From positions 22,661,040 to 22,725,039 of the forward strand of contig NC_066517.1 in assembly GCF_024679095.1 (NCBI RefSeq): a stretch of 64,000 nt of DNA. The letters are read 5' to 3'. The stretch is from Eriocheir sinensis. Taxonomy: Eukaryota > Arthropoda > Malacostraca > Decapoda > Varunidae. The first letter of the stretch is position 1, and every line of letters begins with the position of its first letter. Shown here one piece after another: positions 58,225-64,000 of the stretch. Made by a program: the position numbers and the translations under genes. The notes below the pieces were generated by a model. That model had not been told where the DNA came from, ran no database searches, and saw only the letters and a program-made list of their open reading frames with translations.

Positions 58225-61200
58225 TTCCTCCCTCATTTCCCATTTTCCTGGCTTCATTCTTTTCTTCCCTCCTTCTTTTCCTCCTCCTTCCCTTCTTTCC
58301 TTCTTCCTTTCTTTCTTTCTTTCTTCTTCCTTTCTTCTCCATTTCCCATTTTCCTTTCTTCATTCTTTCTCTTTCCTCTTTCTTTCCTTCCTGTTTTTCC
58401 TCTTCCCTTCCTTCTTTCCTTTCTTCCTCTCTTTCTTTCTTAGTTTCTTTTTCTTTCTTTCTTCTTCCATCCTTCCCCAATTCCCACTTTCCTTGCTTTG
58501 TTCTTTCTCTTCCTTCCTTCTTTCCTTCTCCCTCCATTCTCTCCTTTCTTCCATTCTTTCTTTCTTTCTCTCTTTTTCCTTCTTTCCCCGTTTCCAATTT
58601 TTGTAGCTTCATTCTTTCTCTCCCTTCCTTCTTTACCCCCTTTTCCTCCTCTTCCCTTCCTTAACAGATCACCATTAGAGGCTTTACTGTCCATCTTTCC
58701 TAACTTAAAACTCGCCTGAACTGCTGAAGAAAACTGAAGAAAAACTAACCATGTATTTTGCCTTCTACTTTTTCATCCTCCCTTCCCTCTTAACAGCTCA
58801 CCATTAGAGGACTTTCTTATCCCTCTTTCCTAATTTAAAACTCGCTCGAACTGAAGAAAACTGAAGAAAAACTAACCATGTATTTTGTCTTCTACTTTTT
58901 CATCCTCCCTTCCCTCTTAACAGCTCACCATTAGAGGACTTTCTTATCCCTCTTTCCTCATTTAAAACTCGCTCGAACTGAAGAAAACTGAAGAAAACTG
59001 AAGAAAAACTAACCATGTATTTTGTCTTCTACTTTTTCATCCTCCCTTCCTTCTTAACAGCTCACCATTAGAGGACTTTCTTATCCCTCTTTTCTAATTT
59101 AAAACTCGCTCGAACTGAAGAAAACTGAAGAAAACTGAAGAAAAACTAAACATGTATTTTGTCTTCTACTTTTTCATCCTCCCTTCCTTCTTAACAGATC
59201 ACCATTAGAGGACTTTCTTATCCCTCTTTCCTAATTTAAAACTCGCTCGAACTGAAGAAAACTGAAGAAAAACTAACCATGTATTTTGTCTTCTACTTTT
59301 TCATCCTCCCTTCCTTCTTAACAGATCACCATTAGAGGACTTTCTTATCCCTCTTTTCTAATTTAAAACTCGCTCGAACTGAAGAAAACTGAAGAAAACT
59401 GAAGAAAAACTAAACATGTATTTTGTCTTCTACTTTTTCATCCTCCCTTCCTTCTTAACAGCTCACCATTAGAGGACTTTCTTATCCCTCTTTCCTAATT
59501 TAAAACTCGCTCGAACTGAAGAAAACTGAAGAAAACTGAAGAAAAACTAAACATGTATTTTGTCTTCTACTTTTTCATCCTCCCTTCCTTCTTAACAGAT
59601 CACCATTAGAGGACTTTATTATCCCTCTTTCCTAATTTGAAACTCGCCTGAACTGCTGAAGAAAACTGAAGAAAACTGAAGAAAAACTAACCATGTATTT
59701 TGTCTTCTACTTTTTCATCCTCCCTTCCTTCTTAACAGCTCACCATTAGAGGACTTTATCATCCCTCTTTCCTAATTTGAAACTCGCCTGAACTGCTGAA
59801 GAAAACTGAAGAAAACTGAAGAAAAACTAACCATGTATTTTGTCTTCTACTTTTTCATCCTCCCTTCCTTCTTAACAGATCACCATTAGAGGACTTTCTT
59901 ATCCCTCTTTCCTAATTTAAAACTCGCTCGAACTGAAGAAAACTGAAGAAAAACTAACCATGTATTTTGTCTTCTACTTTTTCATCCTCCCTTCCTTCTT
60001 AACAGATCACCATTAGAGGACTTTCTTATCCATCTTTCCTAACTTAAAACTCGCCTGAACTGCTGAAGAAAACTGAAGAAAACTGAAGAAAAACTAAACA
60101 TGTATTTTGTCTTCTACTTTTTCATCCTCCCTTCCTTCTTAACAGCTCACCATTAGAGGACTTTCTTATCCCTCTTTCCTCATTTAAAACTCGCTCGAAC
60201 TGAAGAAAACTGAAGAAAACTGAAGAAAAACTAACCATGTATTTTGTCTTCTACTTTTTCATCCTCCATTCCTTCTTAACAGCTCACCATTAGAGGACTT
60301 TCTTATCCCTCTTTCCTCATTTAAAACTCGCTCGAACTGAAGAAAACTGAAGAAAACTGAAGAAAAACTAAACATGTATTTTGTCTTCTATTTTTTCATC
60401 CTCCCTTTCTTCTTAACAGATCACCATTAGAGGACTTTATCATCCCTCTTTCCTAATTTGAAACTCGCTGGAACTGAAGAAAACTGAAGAAAACTGAAGA
60501 AAAACTAAACATGTATTTTGTCTTCTACTTTTTCATCCTCCCTTCCTTCTTAACAGATCACCATTAGAGGACTTTATTATCCCTCTTTCCTAATTTGAAA
60601 CTCGCTGGAACTGAAGAAAACTGAAGAAAACTGAAGAAAAACTAACCATGTATTTTGTCTTCTACTTTTTCATCCTCCCTTCCTTCTTAACAGATCACCA
60701 TTAGAGGACTTTCTTATCCCTCTTTCCTAATTTAAAACTCGCTCGAACTGAAGAAAACTGAAGAAAAACTAACCATGTATTTTGTCTTCTACTTTTTCAT
60801 CCTCCCTTCCTTCTTAACAGATCACCATTAGAGGACTTTCTTATCCATCTTTCCTAACTTAAAACTCGCCTGAACTGCTGAAGAAAACTGAAGAAAACTG
60901 AAGAAAAACTAAACATGTATTTTGTCTTCTACTTTTTCATCCTCCCTTCCTTCTTAACAGCTCACCATTAGAGGACTTTCTTATCCCTCTTTCCTCATTT
61001 AAAACTCGCTCGAACTGAAGAAAACTGAAGAAAACTGAAGAAAAACTAACCATGTATTTTGTCTTCTACTTTTTCATCCTCCATTCCTTCTTAACAGCTC
61101 ACCATTAGAGGACTTTCTTATCCCTCTTTCCTCATTTAAAACTCGCTCGAACTGAAGAAAACTGAAGAAAACTGAAGAAAAACTAAACATGTATTTTGTC

Positions 61201-63804
61201 TTCTATTTTTTCATCCTCCCTTTCTTCTTAACAGATCACCATTAGAGGACTTTATCATCCCTCTTTCCTAATTTGAAACTCGCTGGAACTGAAGAAAACT
61301 GAAGAAAACTGAAGAAAAACTAAACATGTATTTTGTCTTCTACTTTTTCATCCTCCCTTCCTTCTTAACAGATCACCATTAGAGGACTTTATTATCCCTC
61401 TTTCCTAATTTGAAACTCGCTGGAACTGAAGAAAACTGAAGAAAACTGAAGAAAAACTAACCATGTATTTTGTCTTCTACTTTTTCATCCTCCCTTCCTT
61501 CTTAACAGATCACCATTAGAGGACTTTCTTATCCCTCTTTTCTAATTTAAAACTCGCTCGAACTGAAGAAAACTGAAGAAAAACTAAACATGTATTTTGT
61601 CTTCTATTTTTTCATCCTCCCTTTCTTCTTAACAGCTCACCATTAAGGACTTTATCATCCCTCTTTCCTAATTTGAAACTCGTCTGAACTCGTTTCCGCG
61701 TGAATGGCAAGTATAAACGAGACAATAAACTCGGAGAAAATAAAAGGAGAGACGATAACCTTTCTTGCACGCTCCTAAAGTGTCTCGGATCCTCTTAAAC
61801 TTGATCAAACCCTCCTCCGGTCCTTTACGAGGCTCTTAGATTCACTTAGAATTATTCAGGACTATCTCGCGTGTTCTTACGACGCCTTAAATTCCTTTCT
61901 TTACGTCCAGCGCGGTCTTAGATTCCCCTTGAGCGGTTCCTGATCCTCCTGAATGCCGCCCTCGCGCTGCTCAGAATATTAAAATCTTTTGCGTCTGGTT
62001 AATTTATGATTCTTGTCAATTTAAAATAATTTTCTATATTATTACGTTACTGAAACCTTGTATATGCATTTCTATTAAAATCGTTTCGAGTATTAAATCT
62101 TCTTTGCTTCTGGTATGTTTAAAAAAAAGACTTTAAATTAATCAAACTATAAATTATCGCAAACTTTATATGCTTTTCGCCTCTCTCATGTGTTCTAAAA
62201 CTCATTGATTTGAAACCCATCTAAGTCTTTCTTCAAGCTTCTAAAACATCTTCGGCTTCCTATCATACACCTACAGTAGATTATATTATTTCTTTAAATC
62301 CTCCTTGCTTCTTTTTTGTGCACATCCTAAAAAATAAAAAAAAAAAATAAATCTCTTCTGAACATTCAAATACACTTTTTTTACTCCATTTTATGCATAC
62401 TTAAATTATAACCCTTATGATTTCACGTGTTTTCTTTTGTTTTAATCCTTCCCCTACACACGAACTAAAATATACTACAAATCAAATCTTAGTAGCTACA
62501 TTGAACCCTTCCTTCCCTTTTAAGTTTCAGCTCCCGCTCCCTAAGAAAAAAAAATACTATAATTAAAATCTTCATACTTTCAACACACAAACAAAAATAT
62601 ACTACAAATCAAATCTTAGTACATTGAACCCTTCCTTCTCTTTTAAGTTTCAGCTCCCGCTCCCGAAGAAAAAAATAAAGTATGCTATAATCAAAATCTT
62701 CATACTTTCATCACACAAACAAAAATATACTACAAATCAAATCTTAGTACATTGAACCCTTTCTTCCCTTTTAAGTTTCAGCTCACGCTCCCGTAAGAAA
62801 AATAAATAAATATACTATAATCAAACTCTTCATACTTTCAACACACAAACAAAAATATACTACAAATCAAATCTTAGTACATTGAACCCTTCCTTCTCTT
62901 TTAAATTTCAGCTCCCGCTCCCTAAGAAAAAAAATAAATATACTATAATCAAACTCTTCATACTTTCACACACCTCCCTTCCCTTTTACGTTCCAGATCC
63001 CGCCATTAAAAAAACATAAAATATACTACAATTAAAATCTTAGTACTCCTTCAAATACTTCTCTTTCCTTATTAGTTCGGAGACTCCAAAACTCCTTCCT
63101 ACATCATCTGGACGCCCTACAAGGCTCCTCACCGCTCTTACCAGATACATTTCACTACTTCTGACATATTTAAATTAGATTCCTTATGATTTTTACAAGT
63201 TCCTCTCACTCTAAAAATATGAATATGATACAATTAAAATCTTCGTACTTTAAAATACATTCCTTCCCTTTTAAGTTCCAGATCCCGCCATTAAAAAAAC
63301 ATAAAATATACTACAATTAAAATCTTAGTACTCCTTCAAATACTTCTCTTTCCTTATTAGTTCGGAGACTCCAAAACTCCTTCCTACATCATCTGGACGC
63401 CCTACAAGGCTCCTCACCGCCCTGACCAGATACATCTCACTACTTCTGACATATTTAAATTAGATTCCTGATGATTTTTACAGGTTTTCTTTTGTTACCA
63501 TAATTTTTTCATTCCCTCTCCTAAACAAAATCTTAAATACACTCTAACAAAAATCTTCGTACTTCAAACAATATCTTCCTCTCTTAGTTCCAGATCTTAC
63601 TACTAAAAAGAATAAATAAAATACACTATAAATAAAAATCCTCGCACTGCATCAAATACTCCCCTTCCCTTATTAGTTCTGAACCTCCTTAAACTCCTTC
63701 GTATATCATCTGAGCGTCATACAAGACTCCTCAATCCCCTTACCAGACGTGGCCGAGTGGAGCGCCAGCAGCAGCAGCAGGGGCAACAGGGCGGGGGGGT
63801 CCAT
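42072..63804 (-). CDS. ihog: Ihog/Boi-like Hedgehog co-receptor (Ig x4, FN3 x2, TM), 15 coding exons
   Basis: A single-pass plasma-membrane receptor of the Ihog/Boi/CDON family, which binds Hedgehog with Patched. The fifteen exons sum to 2787 bp (928 residues plus stop) and all phases agree. Order: signal peptide 1-20; Ig1 with Cys48/Cys120; Ig2 Cys168/Cys219; Ig3 Cys273/Cys319; Ig4 Cys362/Cys409; Lys/Gly-rich linker about 444-519; FN3-1 about 522-613; FN3-2 about 629-720; membrane helix about 762-784 (LYIILGAALGLLLLIVIIS); cytoplasmic tail 785-928. LGLYQ/CVAWFGPIAL and RIAAVYANNDN are Ihog-type signatures. Sequons occur at 51, 268, 528 and 698. Length is close to fly Ihog (about 886). In flies FN3-1 binds heparin and Hedgehog and FN3-2 helps bind Patched; that is inferred here. 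CDON/BOC is the alternative name, but they have three FN3 domains. Ihog and Boi cannot be told apart from this sequence. Confidence 0.92.
42375..42470 (+). repeat. Dispersed repeat of the acagYagagg family, intronic
   Basis: tacagcaaggaaagcagttc, aaggga, A-rich stretch, then agcctgataaatgatgctcc; related to 5046-5150. Confidence 0.55.
42897..43048 (-). CDS. ihog: Ihog-like exon 14: cytoplasmic tail, first part
   Basis: 152 bp, acceptor ttcttggcag, donor AAG/GTACAC. It encodes TRSVKYEDTSLHIHRETSTY and SLPQTPRTKASNGYLPHQ. Tyr/Ser/Pro motifs are possible adaptor sites; none is diagnostic. Confidence 0.92.
43049..44577 (-). other. Ihog-like intron 13
   Basis: Contains the second TTAA MITE (43508-43835). 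The rest is AT-rich; agcaggtttgaaRgtYcc...tgactttttt is duplicated at 44280 and 44428. No exon seen. Confidence 0.6.
43508..43835. mobile_element. TTAA-flanked MITE, copy 2 (five internal 35-bp units)
   Basis: Ends are TCAACCCGGTTGCAGCGACG (left; first base pair decayed from TTAA) and, on the other strand, TTAACCCGGAAGCAGCGGGG. About five tandem 35-bp units of ggccaaatttgtggctttac + catgtagcagcgaca lie at 43515-43690, against two in copy 1. Confidence 0.78.
44578..44778 (-). CDS. ihog: Ihog-like exon 13: stalk and transmembrane helix
   Basis: 201 bp, acceptor caccccacag, donor GTAAGGTT. It encodes an acidic stalk, then HLYIILGAALGLLLLIVIIS and the stop-transfer end CRNKHAD. Confidence 0.95.
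45067..45302 (+). mobile_element. SINE family 2, copy 1
   Basis: A box A-like agctcagtggttaaagctc, a weak box B (aggccaggattcttccac), then a body shared with 48962-49193: gagcagttactgtcYccc, gtgtggtgtgtg, cttgctggtgat and ggtgaattacacacacac. Confidence 0.75.
45329..45467 (-). CDS. ihog: Ihog-like exon 12: end of FN3-2
   Basis: 139 bp, acceptor cctgttag, donor GTAAGTGTG. It encodes VTVLDPDKREYTVSHLKANV and SYDFKMQCFNMAGPSDFS. A SINE end lies about 25 bp past the donor. Confidence 0.95.
45598..45650. repeat. (TAAA)n microsatellite
   Basis: Poly(A) run followed by 11-12 AAAT units in Ihog-like intron 11. A similar tract lies at 46350-46400. Confidence 0.9.
45718..45961 (-). CDS. ihog: Ihog-like exon 11: end of FN3-1, start of FN3-2
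   Basis: 244 bp, acceptor ccctggcag, donor AAG/GTGGGT. It encodes RIAAVYANNDNQLGPTS, an RPAHPPAIT linker, then TTVRLAWHYTPAPGTPIEGF. Confidence 0.95.
46427..46551 (-). CDS. ihog: Ihog-like exon 10: middle of FN3-1
   Basis: 125 bp, acceptor ctttccgcag, donor GTGGGTGG. It encodes IQYKLVRSRGQQGSHWMTAD then a strand pair ending TGLETGRVY. This corresponds to the heparin/Hedgehog-binding face in fly Ihog, by family knowledge. Confidence 0.94.
46878..46990 (-). CDS. ihog: Ihog-like exon 9: start of FN3-1
   Basis: 113 bp, acceptor gtgtctag, donor AAG/GTACGG. It encodes PPSMPNITKVSDESVMVSWE and GPPESVTLPISFYK. Confidence 0.94.
47328..47413 (-). pseudogene. ihog: Decayed fourth copy of the basic linker module
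   Basis: About 85 bp with a shortened middle (seven codons missing) and a 1-bp deletion before its GTGAGATT donor. Inclusion would shift the frame into FN3-1 (80 or 82 bp, neither a multiple of 3). Confidence 0.65.
47460..47561 (-). CDS. ihog: Possible cassette exon: third copy of the basic linker module
   Basis: 102 bp between an acceptor (tgtagag) and donor GTGAGATTGG. It is phase 1 at both ends and open throughout, encoding RKGKRKKAEGEGNLSSPDGS and KMKKGGKGSKKK. It is 59 bp from the long-form donor of exon 8. Inclusion is inferred only from frame and splice-site fit. Confidence 0.45.
47729..47956 (-). CDS. ihog: Ihog-like exon 8: Lys/Gly-rich linker (short form; long form extends to 47621)
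   Basis: 228 bp, acceptor tcctaacag. It encodes LVSDIVGAKRTNGEDG, a Gly/Arg-rich run, then basic clusters RRGRKGKRKKVEGEG and GKMRKGGKGSKKKG. The donor AAAG/GTGAGTTTA is at 47728. An identical second copy of the basic module follows in the same frame to another donor, GTGAGTTTG, at 47620. This gives a 336-bp form with 36 more residues and the same phase. Which donor is used cannot be decided from sequence. Confidence 0.82.
48391..48546 (-). CDS. ihog: Ihog-like exon 7: second half of Ig4
   Basis: 156 bp, acceptor caccctgcag, donor GTGAGGGG. It encodes EGLVIRAVQKEHAGIFQCFA, then HNPEGTAQGVAMVNVVP and a Pro-rich exit. Confidence 0.95.
48633..48961 (+). mobile_element. SINE family 1, copy 1 (tRNA-derived head, poly(A) tail)
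   Basis: Box A-like gatggctgagtggtcagc and box B-like aaggttcaagttccacc head, body with ttcaatcaaccctaacttca and ccactaacggactgaggctg, end cttactggcactatagacag, then poly(A) 48944-48961. Confidence 0.82.
48962..49193 (+). mobile_element. SINE family 2, copy 2
   Basis: Box B-like gaggttcgagcctggc at the start (box A missing, 5'-truncated), directly after the poly(A) of the family-1 copy. Its end ggtgaattacacacac touches the donor of Ihog-like exon 6. Confidence 0.78.
49195..49350 (-). CDS. ihog: Ihog-like exon 6: first half of Ig4
   Basis: 156 bp, acceptor gccttccag, donor GTGAGTGTG. It encodes PPSITVAPESQQVEEGEALT and LHCSAQGHPQPKVMWVFNGE. A SINE 3' end begins 1-6 bp past the donor. Confidence 0.95.
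49540..49758 (-). CDS. ihog: Ihog-like exon 5: Ig3
   Basis: 219 bp, acceptor ccccccacag, donor GTGAGTGG. A whole I-set core: NLTLQCLANGNPQPTVRWTR and EDAGSYFCYARGGVGQEK. Confidence 0.95.
49759..52037 (-). other. Ihog-like intron 4, repeat-rich
   Basis: Contains gata repeats (49940-50000), purine-rich sequence (50040-50490), four units of about 60 bp with ttccattctctcatttccat (50720-51000), (TC)n 51147-51197 and the 20-bp minisatellite below. No exon seen. Confidence 0.75.
51325..52025. repeat. 20-bp minisatellite, about 33 units
   Basis: Unit ttcccattctctctttttcc with variants (ctgttt, ctcactttctt). Because some units are 19-22 bp, frames rotate, yet long stop-free frames exist on both strands. 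They are low complexity and lie in an Ihog-like intron. Confidence 0.95.
52038..52250 (-). CDS. ihog: Ihog-like exon 4: end of Ig2, linker to Ig3
   Basis: 213 bp, acceptor ttttttcacag, donor GTGAGTACAC. It encodes DLLVTGVGAWAAGLYTCRAH and a Pro/Arg-rich linker, then PKFVTLRTVYSGHT. Confidence 0.93.
52559..52591. repeat. (TC)n(CA)n next to the exon 3 donor
   Basis: About 33 bp, ending 10 bp from the donor of Ihog-like exon 3. Confidence 0.95.
52602..52827 (-). CDS. ihog: Ihog-like exon 3: end of Ig1, start of Ig2
   Basis: 226 bp, acceptor ctcttatag, donor GTGAGGTC. It encodes CVAWFGPIALTSLPGK, then an Ig2 start with RVECDAPYSIPDPVLTFYRD. Confidence 0.94.
52890..53070 (-). repeat. Dispersed repeat family R4, copy 4
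   Basis: gtcgggttctaatgagcgtt, ggtacagaagaagggtca and agggtcataaaactacccct, as in 11680-11868. Confidence 0.7.
53347..53543. repeat. Two (TC)n tracts, one abutting the exon 2 donor
   Basis: (TC)n 53348-53399 and 53474-53543; the second merges with the splice donor of Ihog-like exon 2. Confidence 0.95.
53546..53841 (-). CDS. ihog: Ihog-like exon 2: Ig1
   Basis: 296 bp, acceptor cccctccag. It encodes the first Ig domain up to GLYQ, with LPCATN, ISWKY and LVIRLAEREEDYRHQLGLYQ. Its donor GTGAGAGAG runs directly into a (GA)n tract of about 70 bp. Confidence 0.94.
53867..54083. repeat. Long (TGG)(TAG)(TTA)(TAG) microsatellite
   Basis: About 215 bp of trinucleotide repeats starting 25 bp upstream (gene sense) of the exon 2 acceptor. 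Confidence 0.95.
54540..54900. repeat. Purine-rich repeat, period about 80 bp, 4-5 copies
   Basis: gggaagggaaagggattgag recurs at about 54600, 54680, 54760 and 54840. Confidence 0.9.
55176..55455 (+). mobile_element. SINE family 1, copy 2 (head and body)
   Basis: Box A-like gtggtggcagagtggtacgg and box B-like tgagttcgagtcccac, followed by the same body as 48633-48961 (ttcaatcaaccctaacttca, ccactaacgggctggggtcg). Its end is displaced to about 56695-56722 by the array below. Confidence 0.82.
55400..56600 (+). repeat. Internal tandem amplification of a composite SINE segment, nine copies
   Basis: Period about 133 bp. Each unit joins the SINE 3' body (cctgctccactaacgggctg, caagaggcccctcaagacag) to T-rich sequence, cagcagaggagacagtgcaa, gggcgt and an A-rich run. 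cagcag recurs from 55486 to about 56550. Confidence 0.93.
56601..56740 (+). repeat. Tail of the composite repeat plus C homopolymer
   Basis: agcccgctacttactgctcc, then cttaccggcgctataggcag (the SINE family-1 end), then a run of 16 C at 56723-56738. Confidence 0.75.
56741..57480. repeat. (CAC)n, (GGA)n, (TCC)n and (TAG)n microsatellites
   Basis: CAC-rich 56741-57065 including two copies of a 66-bp unit (agaagcaacaacctcaccac); (GGA)n 57117-57172; (TCC)n 57233-57263; (TAG)n 57421-57480. Confidence 0.9.
57772..57857. repeat. (GT)n microsatellite, about 86 bp
   Basis: Uninterrupted TG repeat. Confidence 0.97.
58055..58650. repeat. TTTC/TTCC-rich pyrimidine tract
   Basis: Diverged repeats of about 110 bp with cttttcctcttcccttcctt and cattctttct. 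Includes (TTTC)n 58183-58221. Confidence 0.85.
58655..61690. repeat. 3-kb satellite, about 23 monomers of 126-146 bp, with higher-order structure
   Basis: Each monomer has caccattagaggactttctt, ctcgctcgaactgaag, one to three gaagaaaact units, accatgtattttgtcttcta and catcctcccttccttctt. caccattag occurs about 23 times from 58668 to 61638 (mean period 135 bp). A block of six monomers repeats at about 815 bp: the variant ttatccatctttcctaactt is at 60026 and 60841. Confidence 0.95.
61691..62435. other. Unique AT-rich intron sequence
   Basis: Nothing recognised. Confidence 0.5.
62440..62975. repeat. Tandem array, period about 120-128 bp, four copies
   Basis: tatactacaaatcaaatctt, agtacattgaacccttcctt and tttcagctcccgctccc recur at about 62470, 62597, 62720 and 62847. 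Confidence 0.9.
62976..63500. repeat. Direct duplication of about 240 bp
   Basis: cttcccttttaMgttccaga through acatatttaaattagattcc occurs twice, 284 bp apart, nearly identical (agtactccttcaaatacttc, ggagactccaaaactccttc). Confidence 0.92.
63744..63804 (-). CDS. ihog: Ihog-like exon 1: signal peptide
   Basis: 61 bp from ATG 63804 to the donor GTAAGGGG. It encodes MDPPALLPLLLLLALHSATS, with a run of five CTG codons forming the hydrophobic core. It ends in phase 1. Confidence 0.88.
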
Positions 63805-63834
63805 GCCGGGAGGGAAGGGGTCACCTGCTCACAC
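63805..63834 (-). promoter_or_regulatory. ihog: 5' UTR end with upstream splice acceptor
   Basis: Upstream of the ATG the minus strand reads gctgattgcag/GTGTGAGCAGG, an acceptor at 63835-63836. A non-coding first exon therefore probably lies right of the window. The ATG context is cccggcATGG. Confidence 0.5.
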
Positions 63835-64000
63835 CTGCAATCAGCAACACAAAACACGTGGTCAGACGCCGCCGCTAACCAATCAGCGTCCACCTCTGTT
63901 TGCCTAGTGACGCGAGGGTGGGAGTGGTGACGGGGTAAGAAAATATGAAAATAAAATAAAATGCGTGAATAACAAGAGAAACAATACATAGATGGGTACA

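Larger units (their letters stand above)
53842..63743 (-). other. Ihog-like intron 1 (9.9 kb), filled with repeats
   Basis: No exon seen. It holds, left to right, the trinucleotide tract, a purine-rich 80-bp repeat, the expanded SINE, CAC/GGA/TAG/GT microsatellites, a TTTC-rich stretch, a 3-kb satellite and smaller arrays. Everything in it is explained by repeats or AT-rich DNA. Confidence 0.8.

Noticed and set aside
57957..58720. Frames of 150-235 codons in the TTTC-rich tract
   Set aside because: Low-complexity Ser/Phe/Leu or Lys/Glu/Arg frames from simple repeats.
58655..61690. CRISPR-like regular array
   Set aside because: The monomers are contiguous repeats without unique spacers and the genome is eukaryotic; it is a satellite.

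Overview
The window looks like nuclear DNA of an arthropod, most likely a decapod crustacean. The coding exons are short, split by introns with GT/AG borders, and encode arthropod-type proteins: a Pipe-type 2-O-sulfotransferase and an Ihog/Boi-type Hedgehog co-receptor. Most of the rest is dinucleotide and trinucleotide microsatellite, purine/pyrimidine-skewed sequence, tandem arrays and small transposable elements. That density is typical of decapod genomes. The species assignment is inference.

Layout. (1) 1-1537, + strand: the last two coding exons of AMDHD2 (N-acetylglucosamine-6-phosphate deacetylase); its upstream exons lie left of the window. (2) 3442-10262, - strand: eight exons of a Pipe-family heparan sulfate 2-O-sulfotransferase, tail to tail with AMDHD2. 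The exons join in frame into 386 residues, from the membrane anchor to the stop; the initiator exon was not found. (3) 10.3-42.1 kb: no exon I can support. It holds microsatellites, tandem arrays of about 130-154 bp, a decayed MADF-domain transposon fragment, TTAA-flanked MITEs, a tRNA-like element and two solo LTRs in opposite orientation. (4) 42072-63804, - strand: fifteen coding exons of an Ihog/Boi/CDON-like receptor, complete from initiator Met to stop (2787 bp of CDS, 928 residues in the short form). It has a signal peptide, four Ig domains, a Lys/Gly-rich linker, two FN3 domains, one transmembrane helix and a cytoplasmic tail. All exon phases were checked by hand and agree.

How the genes relate. 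AMDHD2 acts on GlcNAc-6-P, upstream of the UDP-GlcNAc pool. The Pipe-like enzyme sulfates glycosaminoglycan-type substrates in the Golgi. Ihog proteins bind Hedgehog in a heparin-dependent way. Their adjacency is suggestive but may be chance.

Most notable finding: the Ihog linker between Ig4 and FN3-1 is encoded by a tandemly duplicated basic module of about 108 bp. Two copies are identical and read through in frame with two equivalent splice donors. A third copy is a possible in-frame 102-bp cassette exon, and a fourth has decayed. This could create a copy-number-variable, heparin-binding-like linker next to the domain that in flies binds Hedgehog and heparin. The 9.9-kb first intron of the same gene holds a 23-copy satellite with a higher-order period of about 815 bp.
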